Below, piece by piece: positions 8,341 through 16,357 of a DNA stretch of 64,000 nt (position 1 is the first letter of the stretch; every line of letters begins with the position of its first letter). A program made the position numbers and the translations under genes. A model generated the notes under the pieces. That model ran no database searches. It was not told the DNA's origin and worked only from the letters and a program-made list of their open reading frames with translations. Location of the stretch: the NCBI GenBank assembly GCA_965260995.1, contig CBDHCD010000003.1, positions 2,195,050 to 2,259,049 on the forward strand, given 5' to 3'. This DNA is from JBBROS01 sp965260995. Lineage in GTDB: Bacteria; Pseudomonadota; Alphaproteobacteria; Acetobacterales; Acetobacteraceae.

Positions 8341-9411
8341 CTATGCGGCCCGGCGCGCGAGCCGCGCGGCCATCGCGGCGTAGGCGGCGGCGAACGCGTC
8401 AACGTCGGCCGGTGCCGCGTTCCACGGCACGCTGACCCGGATCGCTTCGCCGGCCAGCGCGCCGCAGCCCATCGCTTGCAGCACATGGCTCCTGGCCACC
8501 TTGCCGCTGCTGCACGCCGCCCCGGCGCTGACCTGGATGCCGGCGAGGTCGAGCGCGATGACCTGGGCCTCGGCCGACGCGCCGGGCAGCGCCAGGCAGG
8601 CGGTGTTGGGCAGCCGTGCCGGGCCGCCGAGGCGCACCGCGCCGTGGGCCAGCGCCGCCGCCTCGGCCGCGTCGCGCAGCGGCGCGGTGTCGGCGGCCGC
8701 GGCGCAGGCGGCGGCGGCGAACGCGGCGATGGCCGGCAGCGCCGGGGTGCCGCCGCGGCGGCCGCGCTCCTGCCCGCCGCCCGCGATCATCGGCGCGATC
8801 TCCCGGCCGCGCGCCAGCAGCAGCGCGCCCGCTCCCTTCAGCCCACCGAACTTGTGGCCCGACAGGGCGAGGCTGTCCGCCCCGAGCGCCTCCAGGTCGA
8901 CGTCGATGCGTCCCGCCGCCTGCACCGCGTCCACGTGCAGCAGCGCGCCGTGCCGGCGGCAGAGCGCGGCCGCTTGCCGCACCGGCTGCAAGGTGCCTGT
9001 CTCGTTGTTGGCGAGCATCAGGCAGAGCAGCGCCGGGCCTTGGGCGAGCAGCGGTTCGAGGGCGGCGAGGTCCGCCACCCCGTCGCCGTCCACGCGCAGA
9101 ACGGCCGCGCCAGGGGCGGCGGCACGGACGGCGTCGTGCTCCGTCGCCCCGATCACGATCCGGCGTCCCGCGCCGAGGGCGGCGATGGCCAGGGCGTCCG
9201 CTTCCGTGCCGCCCGAGGTGAACACCACGCCACCCGGCGGCGCGCCGAACCGGGCCGCGACCCGGCGGCGGGCGTCCTCCAGCAAGGCGCGGGCGGCGCG
9301 GCCGGCCGCGTGGATGCTGGACGGGTTGCCGACCAGGCTCATCGCCTCGATGGCGGCTTGGCGCGCCTCCGGACGCAACGGCTCGGTCGCGTTGGCGTCG
9401 AGGTAGGCCAA
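8341..9411 (-). CDS. Second cysteine desulfurase family aminotransferase
   Basis: 356 residues from a TTG start (MAYLDANATEP). It belongs to the same class-V PLP family as its neighbour: the Lys is in LSGHKFGGLKG and the active-site Cys in SAGAACSSGKVARSHVL. It is shorter and much more Ala-rich than the downstream IscS-like protein. Similar back-to-back desulfurases occur in other Alphaproteobacteria. Because cysE lies just upstream, this paralogue may connect cysteine supply to sulfur mobilisation; that is inference. Confidence 0.88.
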   Translation of the reverse strand: MAYLDANATEPLRPEARQAAIEAMSLVGNPSSIHAAGRAARALLEDARRRVAARFGAPPGGVVFTSGGTEADALAIAALGAGRRIVIGATEHDAVRAAAPGAAVLRVDGDGVADLAALEPLLAQGPALLCLMLANNETGTLQPVRQAAALCRRHGALLHVDAVQAAGRIDVDLEALGADSLALSGHKFGGLKGAGALLLARGREIAPMIAGGGQERGRRGGTPALPAIAAFAAAACAAAADTAPLRDAAEAAALAHGAVRLGGPARLPNTACLALPGASAEAQVIALDLAGIQVSAGAACSSGKVARSHVLQAMGCGALAGEAIRVSVPWNAAPADVDAFAAAYAAMAARLARRAA

Positions 9412-9427
9412 GGCGCGAACCCCGGCG

Positions 9428-10111
9428 CTATTCCGCGGCGGGGGAGCGCTGCATCTCCGTCACGCGCGCTTCGAGCGCCAGCAGTTCGGCCCGCAGCGCC
9501 TCGATGGTGCAGACGAGCGGATCGAGCGTGCCTTCGCACGGCGTGCCGTAGGCGACGAAGGCGCGGTCCCGGCGCGGCTGGGCGCGCTTGGTCGGGTCGC
9601 GCTCGACCGGCCGGGCGGGGATGCCGACGACCGTCTCGTTGGCGTTCACCGCCTGGACGACGACGGCGTTGGCCCCGACCCGGGCGTTGTCGCCGACGGT
9701 GATGCCGCCCAGGATCTTGGCCCCGGCCCCGACGATGACGCCGTTGCCGATCGTCGGGTGCCGCTTGCCGCGCTCGGTGCTGGTGCCGCCGAGCGTGACC
9801 TGGTGATAAAGGTAGACGTCGTCGCCCACCTCGGCCGTCTCGCCGATCACCACGCCCATGCCGTGGTCGATGATCAGACGCCGGCCGAGCTTCGCGCCGG
9901 GATGGATCTCGATTCCGGTGAGGAACCGCCCGACGTTGGACACGAGCCGCCCGGGCACGCGCAAGCCGCGGCGGAACAACGCGTGCGCGAGGCGGTGCCA
10001 CATCACCGCGTGCAACCCTGGGTAGCACAACAGCACTTCGAGCGAGGAGCGGGCGGCCGGGTCGCGCTCGCGGTAGGCTCGGACCGCCTCACGCAGAAAC
10101 ATGAATGCCAT
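9428..10111 (-). CDS. cysE: Serine O-acetyltransferase (CysE/EpsC type)
   Basis: 227 residues. The left-handed beta-helix hexapeptide region runs from about residue 65 to 165, with the catalytic segment IDHGMGVVIGETAEVGDD and the YHQVTLGGT motif. It acetylates serine with acetyl-CoA, the first committed step of cysteine synthesis. It is the short SAT form without the long N-terminal domain of E. coli CysE. It is first in a same-strand series with two cysteine desulfurases, ferredoxin and mnmA, so cysteine synthesis and cysteine use are physically linked. Confidence 0.92.
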   Translation of the reverse strand: MAFMFLREAVRAYRERDPAARSSLEVLLCYPGLHAVMWHRLAHALFRRGLRVPGRLVSNVGRFLTGIEIHPGAKLGRRLIIDHGMGVVIGETAEVGDDVYLYHQVTLGGTSTERGKRHPTIGNGVIVGAGAKILGGITVGDNARVGANAVVVQAVNANETVVGIPARPVERDPTKRAQPRRDRAFVAYGTPCEGTLDPLVCTIEALRAELLALEARVTEMQRSPAAE

Positions 10112-10370
10112 GCGACAATTCCATTATGAAAACCGCGCTGGGACCGACTATATTCAGTCCGTTGCCGGGGGTCAGCTTACCCTGCGTGACCGGACAACAG
10201 GTGCCTGTTTGCTTGACACGTCGTGTGACACATGGGCCGTGCAATCCGTTCTGAAAGGAAGCTAAGCTGGTTCGTGCTGCCGGGTCAAATTGGGCCGGCG
10301 ATGGTTGGAATCAATTGCAGCGCGGCCGGCGAACGCCTGGTCGCGACGTGTTCAACGAGATTGGAACGAC

Positions 10371-11036
10371 ATGCCTGAGGTGATGTTCGCCGGCCCGGAC
10401 GGCCGGCTCGAGGGGCGCTACCACCACTCCAAGGAGTCGAACGCTCCGCTGGCCTTGATCCTGCATCCGCACCCGTTGCACGGCGGGACGATGAACAACC
10501 GGATCGCCTACACGATGTATCAGTCGTTCCAGAAGCTCGGCTTCTCGGTCATGCGCTTCAACTTCCGGGGCGTCGGCCGCAGCCAAGGCAAGTACGACGG
10601 CGGCTTCGGTGAGATCAGCGACGCCGCCGCGGCGCTCGACTGGATGCAGATGGTCAACCCGAACTCGGGCGGCCTGTGGATCAGCGGCTACTCGTTCGGC
10701 GCGTTCGTCGGCATGCAGCTCCTGATGCGCCGACCGGAGATCTCCGGCTGGGTCAGCGTCGCGACGCCCGCCAGCCACTACGATTTCGGCTTCCTCGCGC
10801 CCTGCCCGTGCGGCGGGCTGATGCTGCACGGCGACGGCGACGAGCTGGTGCCCGAGCCCTCCGTGCGCAAGCTGGTGGACAAGCTCAACACCCAGAAGAA
10901 CGTCCAGGTCGACTACCGCGTCTATCCCGGCGCGGACCACGTGTTCGCGTCCCACGCCGACACGGTGGGCGAGGCGATCGAGGAGCACGTCGGCCAGATC
11001 CTGGCCCGCAAGGCGCTCGCCTTCGCCGCCGACTGA
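10371..11036 (+). CDS. Alpha/beta hydrolase, dienelactone-hydrolase-like (COG2945 type)
   Basis: 221 residues. The fold is shown by HPHPLHGGTMNN (oxyanion region), FNFRGVGRSQG, the nucleophile elbow GYSFGAFVG, the acid region in HGDGDELVP and the His in GADHVFASH. These small cytoplasmic hydrolases are widespread in Proteobacteria and lack a firm substrate. The start at 10371 gives the family's normal N-terminus; a further in-frame Met lies four codons on. It is divergent from cysE and 63 bases upstream of tyrS on the same strand. Confidence 0.82.
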   Translation: MPEVMFAGPDGRLEGRYHHSKESNAPLALILHPHPLHGGTMNNRIAYTMYQSFQKLGFSVMRFNFRGVGRSQGKYDGGFGEISDAAAALDWMQMVNPNSGGLWISGYSFGAFVGMQLLMRRPEISGWVSVATPASHYDFGFLAPCPCGGLMLHGDGDELVPEPSVRKLVDKLNTQKNVQVDYRVYPGADHVFASHADTVGEAIEEHVGQILARKALAFAAD

Positions 11037-11049
11037 GCCGCGCGGCCCA

Positions 11050-11075
11050 CCCCTCCCGCTGCCTGGCGGGAGGGG
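11050..11075. terminator. Strong GC hairpin between hydrolase gene and tyrS
   Basis: Arms 11050-11059 and 11066-11075 form a perfect 10-bp GC stem around a 6-nt loop (TGCCTG). No U-tract follows, so it is not a classical intrinsic terminator. It could attenuate or stabilise the transcript 25 bases ahead of the tyrS start. Confidence 0.4.
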
Positions 11076-11099
11076 GTCCCGCGTGCTACCGGGCGGCTC

Positions 11100-12350
11100 A
11101 TGGTTGACAGCCCTTTCCTCCGCGAGGCCGCCGCGCGCGGCTTCATCTTCCAGTGCACCGACGAAGCCGCCCTGGACCAGGCGCTCCTCGCCGGCGCGGT
11201 CGGCGGCTACATCGGCTTCGACTGCACCGCCGACAGCCTGCACGTCGGCAACCTCGTCCAGATCATGCTGCTCCGCCTGTTGCAGCGGCACGGCCATCAC
11301 CCGGTCGTGCTGATGGGCGGCGGCACCACGCGCATCGGCGACCCGTCCGGGAAGGACGAGGCCCGGCAGATGCTGGACGACGCCCGCATCGCCCAGAACA
11401 TGGCGGCGATCCAGGGCTGCGTCGCCCCGTTCGTGCGGTTCGGGACCGGCCCTGGCGACGCGGCCCTGGCCAACAACGCCGACTGGCTCGACGAACTCGG
11501 CTACATCGAGCTGCTGCGCGACGTCGGCCCCCATTTCACCATCGGCCGGATGCTGACCTTCGACAGCGTGCGCGCCCGGCTGGAGCGGGAGCAGCCGCTC
11601 ACCTTCCTCGAATTTAACTACATGATCCTGCAAAGCTACGACTTCCGCGAACTGCTGCGGCGGCGAGGCGTCGTGCTGCAGATGGGCGGGTCCGACCAGT
11701 GGGGCAACATCGTCTCCGGCGTCGAGCTGGTGCGGCGAACGGACGGCCGCCAGGTGTTCGGGCTGACGACGCCGCTGATCACCACGGCGGGCGGGGCCAA
11801 GATGGGCAAGACCGCCCGGGGCGCGGTGTGGCTGCGCGCCGACCGGCTGTCGCCCTACGACTACTGGCAGTTCTGGCGCAACACCGAGGACGCGGACGTG
11901 GGCCGCTTCCTGCGCCTGTTCACCGACCTGCCGCTCGACGAGATCGCCCGGCTGGAGGCGCTGCCGGGGGCCGCGGTGAACGAGGCCAAGAAGCGGCTGG
12001 CCACCGAGGCGACCGCCATCGCGCACGGGTGCGAGCAGGCGGAACGGGCGGCGGAAACGGCCCGGCAGGTGTTCGAAGCAAACCAAGCAACAGCGGCGAC
12101 GACGCTGCCGACGTTCGAGGCGGCGGGAACGGCCTTGCAAGCGGGAATGCCAGTCGTGCAACTGCTGGTCGATTCGGGTCTTGCGGCCAGCAAGGGCGAG
12201 GCGCGGCGGCTGATCCGCGGCGGCGGTGCCCGCGTCAACGACGTGCCGGTGGCGGACGAGGCGGCGATGGTGACGGCCGGCGACGCCCGGGACGGCGCGA
12301 TCAAGCTGTCGGCCGGCAAGAAGCAGCACCGGCTGATCCGGGGCGTCTAA
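11100..12350 (+). CDS. tyrS: Tyrosyl-tRNA synthetase
   Basis: 416 residues. Class I signatures are visible as HVGN (the HIGH box, near residue 50) and GAKMGKTARG (a KMSKS variant, near residue 230). A C-terminal S4-like RNA-binding part starts near residue 345 (VQLLVDSGLAASKGEARRLI). It charges tRNA-Tyr in the cytoplasm. The stop overlaps the stop of the convergent HAD gene by four bases. Confidence 0.96.
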   Translation: MVDSPFLREAAARGFIFQCTDEAALDQALLAGAVGGYIGFDCTADSLHVGNLVQIMLLRLLQRHGHHPVVLMGGGTTRIGDPSGKDEARQMLDDARIAQNMAAIQGCVAPFVRFGTGPGDAALANNADWLDELGYIELLRDVGPHFTIGRMLTFDSVRARLEREQPLTFLEFNYMILQSYDFRELLRRRGVVLQMGGSDQWGNIVSGVELVRRTDGRQVFGLTTPLITTAGGAKMGKTARGAVWLRADRLSPYDYWQFWRNTEDADVGRFLRLFTDLPLDEIARLEALPGAAVNEAKKRLATEATAIAHGCEQAERAAETARQVFEANQATAATTLPTFEAAGTALQAGMPVVQLLVDSGLAASKGEARRLIRGGGARVNDVPVADEAAMVTAGDARDGAIKLSAGKKQHRLIRGV

Positions 12351-13048
12351 GGCATCAACCGGTCGGCCAGCGCCTCGACGCTGTCCACGGCGTGGTCCCA
12401 ATCCTGCTCCGGCCCAGCATCCCTGGCCTGGCCCGGGCCGTGCTCGGTCGGCCGCGCGATGAAGGCGGTGCGCAGGCCATGACGCCGGGCGGCGGCGAGG
12501 TCGCTGTTATGGGCGGCGCACAGCATGACCTGCTCGGGGGGCAGGTCCAGCAACCGGGCGGCACCCAGGTAGGTTTCGGGGTCCGGCTTGTAATGGCGGA
12601 ACACCTCGGCGCACAGCACCAGGTCCCACGGCAACCCGGCCTGCTTGGCCATGTTGGTCAACAGCGCGACGCCGCCGTTGGACAGCGGGCTGAGGATGAA
12701 CCCGCGCTTCAGCCGCACCAGGCCGGGCACGCTGTCCGGCCAGGGGCGCAGGCGGTGCCAGCCGCGGTTGATCCAGTCCATCGCCGCCTCGTCGAGCCCG
12801 GCCAGCCCGAACCGCGGCGCGAGCGCGTCGAGCGAGGCCCGGTGCAGCGCGTCGAGGTTGCGCCACGGCGTCTCCCCGCGCCGCACCCGGTCCATCGACG
12901 GCGCGTAGGCCGCGCGCCAGGCGTCGACCAGCCCCGCCCAGTCGGTGGCGAGGCCCCGCTCCCGCCCCCAGGCGGACAGCTCGTCGATCAGGCTGCCGCG
13001 CCAGTCCACCACGGTCCCGAACACGTCGAACAGCAGCGCCTTCACCAT
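12347..13048 (-). CDS. HAD-type hydrolase, (S)-2-haloacid dehalogenase family
   Basis: 233 residues. Motif I is FDVFGTVVDW with the nucleophile Asp at residue 8, motif II is LSPLSNGG, the Lys is in HYKPDPETYLGAARLL, and motif IV is CAAHNSDLAAARRHG. The layout is that of type II haloacid dehalogenases, but many members act on phosphate esters or unknown substrates, so the exact reaction is open. It lies ten bases downstream of the AsmA-like gene on the same strand and is convergent with tyrS. Confidence 0.85.
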   Translation of the reverse strand: MVKALLFDVFGTVVDWRGSLIDELSAWGRERGLATDWAGLVDAWRAAYAPSMDRVRRGETPWRNLDALHRASLDALAPRFGLAGLDEAAMDWINRGWHRLRPWPDSVPGLVRLKRGFILSPLSNGGVALLTNMAKQAGLPWDLVLCAEVFRHYKPDPETYLGAARLLDLPPEQVMLCAAHNSDLAAARRHGLRTAFIARPTEHGPGQARDAGPEQDWDHAVDSVEALADRLMP

Positions 13049-13058
13049 GCCGGGTCCC

Positions 13059-16000
13059 TCAGTCGAAGATGTGGAACAGCCCGCGCAGGAAGCCCGGCGT
13101 CAAGGCCGAGAGCGGGTTCACCACCACGGACGGGTCGCCGAGCGGCCCGCGCAGCCCGTAGTCGAGCGCGACCAATCCGCCGCCCTGTTCGTTGCGGAAC
13201 AGGCGACCGAGCAGCGGGATGCGGCCCAAGGCCGAGTTGACGACGTAGGCCGGCACCACCGTGCCCTTGAGGTCGATCACCTGCCGCTTGGTGTCGATCC
13301 GTCCTTTGGCGGTCAGGCCGAGCGAGGCGCTGAACGCCCGCGCGTCGGTGATGTCCAGCACCGGGCCGCCGAGACGGAACGGCAGCACGAGGTCGGTGAA
13401 GAACAGGCCAGGGCCGCTCAACGCGTCCCCGAGGCCGTAGATGGTCAGCGCCTGCAGCAGCTTGCCGAGGACCGGCGCTTGGCGGACGTGGAACTCGCGC
13501 AGCTCCGCCGTACCGGCGAGCGGCGGGTCCGGGCGGCCGTCGTCGTAGCGGGCGTCGAGCGAAAGCTGCCCGCCCTGCACGGTGTCGACCAGGTCCAACG
13601 CCCGCAGCAGCGCGCCACCGTCCGCGGACCGCACCACGACCCGGCGGCCGGCGGCCTCGGGCCGCACCGTGGCGACCAGGCGTTCCGGCCCGTTGGAGGT
13701 CGCGCGCAGGCTGGCGAGGCGGCGGCCGTCGTGCTCGGCGTGCGCGGTGACGCCGGACACGCCGCCGCCGTCTGACAGCATGACACGGTCGAACCGCACG
13801 TCGGCGACCCAGGGCGTGTCCGAGTCCCCTCCCTCGGCCGGGGGCCGGGCGGATGCGGACGACACCGCGTCCGACAGGTCGAGCACCGCGCCCGACAACG
13901 TGGCCCGAATGGCCCCACCGGGCTTGTCCGGGAAGCGCACCTGGCCGCGTGCCCGGGTCCGGCCGAGCACGACGCTGTCCAGCACCAGCAGCCGCGGCGC
14001 GGCGCCGATCAGCTCGCCCCGGCCCTCGATCGCCATGCCCGGTCCCCTGGCCCGCAACCGGTCGATGCCCACCAGCTTGTCGTCGCGCAGCAGCACGCGG
14101 GCGCTCATCTCGGCCGGCTGCCCCGGTGGCTTGCGCCAGCCGGGCAGCGCCAGCGCCGCGCCGCGCAGGTCGGCGTTGACCTGCAGCTCGGCCGTCGTGT
14201 CCCGGCGTTGAACATAGCGGGCGGTGAACGCGCCCGAGCCCTTCTCGATCAGCCCGCCCGGATCAAGGCCGATGGCGGCCAGTTGCGGCGCGGTGACCCG
14301 CCCCGTCGCCTGCGCCCGCTCCACCACCTGGTCCGGCGGCCCGGGCTTGAAGTCCATCTCCACCGCGATCTCGGCCGGGATGCCGCCCACCGCCGCCGTG
14401 CCGGACGCGGTGAACATCTCCGAGGTGGCGTGGACCTTGACGTCGCCGTGGTCCAGGTCGCGCCCCGCCACCAGCCCGCCGAGCCGCAGGCCGCCGACCC
14501 GGGCCTGCGCGTCGATTTTCACGTCGTCGAAGTCGAGGTCGTGGTTCAGCGGCAGGCTGACCCCCAGCCGCCCGGAGAACGACCCGGCCGGGCCGCGCAT
14601 CGGGATCGGCTTGCGGTCCAGCAGCCGCAACCGGGGATGCTTGAGCAACGCGAGCAACTCCGCCACCCCGCCCGAGGCGTCCGCCGACACGGTGAGGAAC
14701 TGGTCGCGCACCGTCAGCCCGGTGATCTCCACCACCCCGTCCTTCAGAGCCATCGGTCCCTGCCGCGCGCTCGGCACCGCGATGGTGAGCCGGTCGGGCC
14801 GCGTGATCGTCAGCAGCGCCCGGGCGTGCTCGATCGGGGGCGCCGGGCGCAGCCACCAGATCGTCACGTCCTCACCCGCGAGGCTGCCGTCGGCCGAGGT
14901 CACGGCGAGGTGGGCCAGGTCAGCGGACGCTTCCAGGCCGAGCCGGATCGTCCCGTCGCGCGCCGTCCCCGCCGTGATGTTGTCCACGAGCCAGGGCCGG
15001 ACGTGGCCGCCGAGACGCGCGGGCCACAGACTGCCGAGGTCGGCAAACGCCAACTGATCGAGCGAGGCCTGCACCGTGGCGACGATGCCGTTCCGCCGCG
15101 CCTCGGCCTGCCCGCTGGCGAGGAGGATCGTCGGTCGCCCCGCGCCGGGTGGCCGCAGCACCACCTTCGCGCCACGCACCGCGACCTTGGCTGGCCGGTC
15201 CCAGACCGGCTGGTCCCACGCGGCGTCCGCGTCGAGGGCGAGGGCGTCGAAGCCGATCTCCGCGCCGGCCACGCGCGCCAGCCCGGCCCCGGCCTCGGCG
15301 TGCAGCGTCGCGGAGACCGGCCGCAGCGTCGGCGACAGCAGCATCGTTGCCGACGCCTGGACGGGCGCCTCCATCGCGCCGCGGGCGCTCAGGCCCGTGG
15401 CCTGCTGCAGCGCGCCGGCGGCATCGGCGGCGGCCAGCGGCGCGAGCGTCGCCTGCACCCGCGTCCCGTCCGACGCCAGTTCGGCATGGGCCGCCAGCCT
15501 GGCCCGCGCGCCGCCGTACGCGACCGTCGCCGCCGCATCGCCGATGACCCCGCCACCCGCCTGCCGCCGCAGGTCGAGCGCCTCGACTCCCAGGCGCCAG
15601 ACGCCGCCCCGCGCCTGGTCGCGCAGCGCGAACGTGGAGTCGGACAGCCGGACGCGGCGGAGCTGCGCCAGCCGCTCCACGCCGGGCCACTCCATGCCGG
15701 GCCGCTCCACGCCGGGCCGCTCGGTGCCGGGCCGCTCCACGCCGGGCCGCTCGGCGCCGGGACCTGGCCGGGCCGCGTCCGGCCGGGCCGGCCGCGCGAG
15801 TTCGGCGATGCTGTCGGCCAGGCTCGGGCCAGGTTCGCCACCGCCGCCGCTCATGCTCAGGTCGAGGCCGGCCAGGTCCAGCGACACCGAGCCGTCCACG
15901 CCGCGGAGCAGGCGCATGTCGAGCCCGGTCGCCGCCACGTCGCGCGGCACGACCCGGCCCAGGAGCAGCCGGCTCAACGACAGGCTGACATCCAGCCCGG

Positions 16001-16307
16001 TGGCCGAGACGACGGCCGCCCCTGCCGGGCCACGCAGCGCCACGTCGCCCAGGTGCACGTCGAGGCCGCTTCCCGCCCCCTCGGCGAACCCGCCCCACGC
16101 CAGCGTCGCCGCGCCGATCGACAGCCGCCCCGGGATGGCGGACGCCGCCCGCTCGATCCGCGGGATCGCCCAGCCAAGGTCGAGCGGCCCCTGCGACAGC
16201 CGCCACGCCAGCCCGGCCCCCGCCACCGTCGCCAGCATCAGCAGCGCCACCGCCAGCGCCAGCAGCCCGCGCAGCAGCCGGCCGCACGCCGAGCCGAGCA
16301 CGCTCAT
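13059..16307 (-). CDS. Large AsmA/YhdP-like envelope protein
   Basis: 1082 residues with one N-terminal membrane helix (about residues 11-34) followed by a very long beta-rich periplasmic part. The C-terminal region (LDLSDAVSS… through VNSALGRIPLLGRLF and LDYGLRGPLGDPSVVVNPLS) is the AsmA-like C-terminal domain seen in YhdP relatives, inner-membrane-anchored proteins linked to lipid traffic to the outer membrane. A low-complexity insert at about residues 165-215 contains a run of five-residue ERPGV-like units (15-bp DNA repeats), probably a flexible loop of variable length. Its start is 50 bases from the divergent glnE start. Confidence 0.8.
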   Translation of the reverse strand: MSVLGSACGRLLRGLLALAVALLMLATVAGAGLAWRLSQGPLDLGWAIPRIERAASAIPGRLSIGAATLAWGGFAEGAGSGLDVHLGDVALRGPAGAAVVSATGLDVSLSLSRLLLGRVVPRDVAATGLDMRLLRGVDGSVSLDLAGLDLSMSGGGGEPGPSLADSIAELARPARPDAARPGPGAERPGVERPGTERPGVERPGMEWPGVERLAQLRRVRLSDSTFALRDQARGGVWRLGVEALDLRRQAGGGVIGDAAATVAYGGARARLAAHAELASDGTRVQATLAPLAAADAAGALQQATGLSARGAMEAPVQASATMLLSPTLRPVSATLHAEAGAGLARVAGAEIGFDALALDADAAWDQPVWDRPAKVAVRGAKVVLRPPGAGRPTILLASGQAEARRNGIVATVQASLDQLAFADLGSLWPARLGGHVRPWLVDNITAGTARDGTIRLGLEASADLAHLAVTSADGSLAGEDVTIWWLRPAPPIEHARALLTITRPDRLTIAVPSARQGPMALKDGVVEITGLTVRDQFLTVSADASGGVAELLALLKHPRLRLLDRKPIPMRGPAGSFSGRLGVSLPLNHDLDFDDVKIDAQARVGGLRLGGLVAGRDLDHGDVKVHATSEMFTASGTAAVGGIPAEIAVEMDFKPGPPDQVVERAQATGRVTAPQLAAIGLDPGGLIEKGSGAFTARYVQRRDTTAELQVNADLRGAALALPGWRKPPGQPAEMSARVLLRDDKLVGIDRLRARGPGMAIEGRGELIGAAPRLLVLDSVVLGRTRARGQVRFPDKPGGAIRATLSGAVLDLSDAVSSASARPPAEGGDSDTPWVADVRFDRVMLSDGGGVSGVTAHAEHDGRRLASLRATSNGPERLVATVRPEAAGRRVVVRSADGGALLRALDLVDTVQGGQLSLDARYDDGRPDPPLAGTAELREFHVRQAPVLGKLLQALTIYGLGDALSGPGLFFTDLVLPFRLGGPVLDITDARAFSASLGLTAKGRIDTKRQVIDLKGTVVPAYVVNSALGRIPLLGRLFRNEQGGGLVALDYGLRGPLGDPSVVVNPLSALTPGFLRGLFHIFD

Positions 16308-16357
16308 CGCCCGCCCATGTTGACGACAGCCCGCCTCGGTGCCCAGGCTCCGCCCCG

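Noticed and set aside
10213..10241. TTGACA-like box and ACACG-T-CGTGT palindrome between cysE and the hydrolase
   Set aside because: No acceptable -10 box at the right spacing and only a short palindrome; too weak to list as a promoter or operator.
11050..11075. Riboswitch or T-box leader before tyrS
   Set aside because: The gap is only 63 bases and holds a single GC hairpin; there is no T-box sequence and these leaders are not expected in Alphaproteobacteria.
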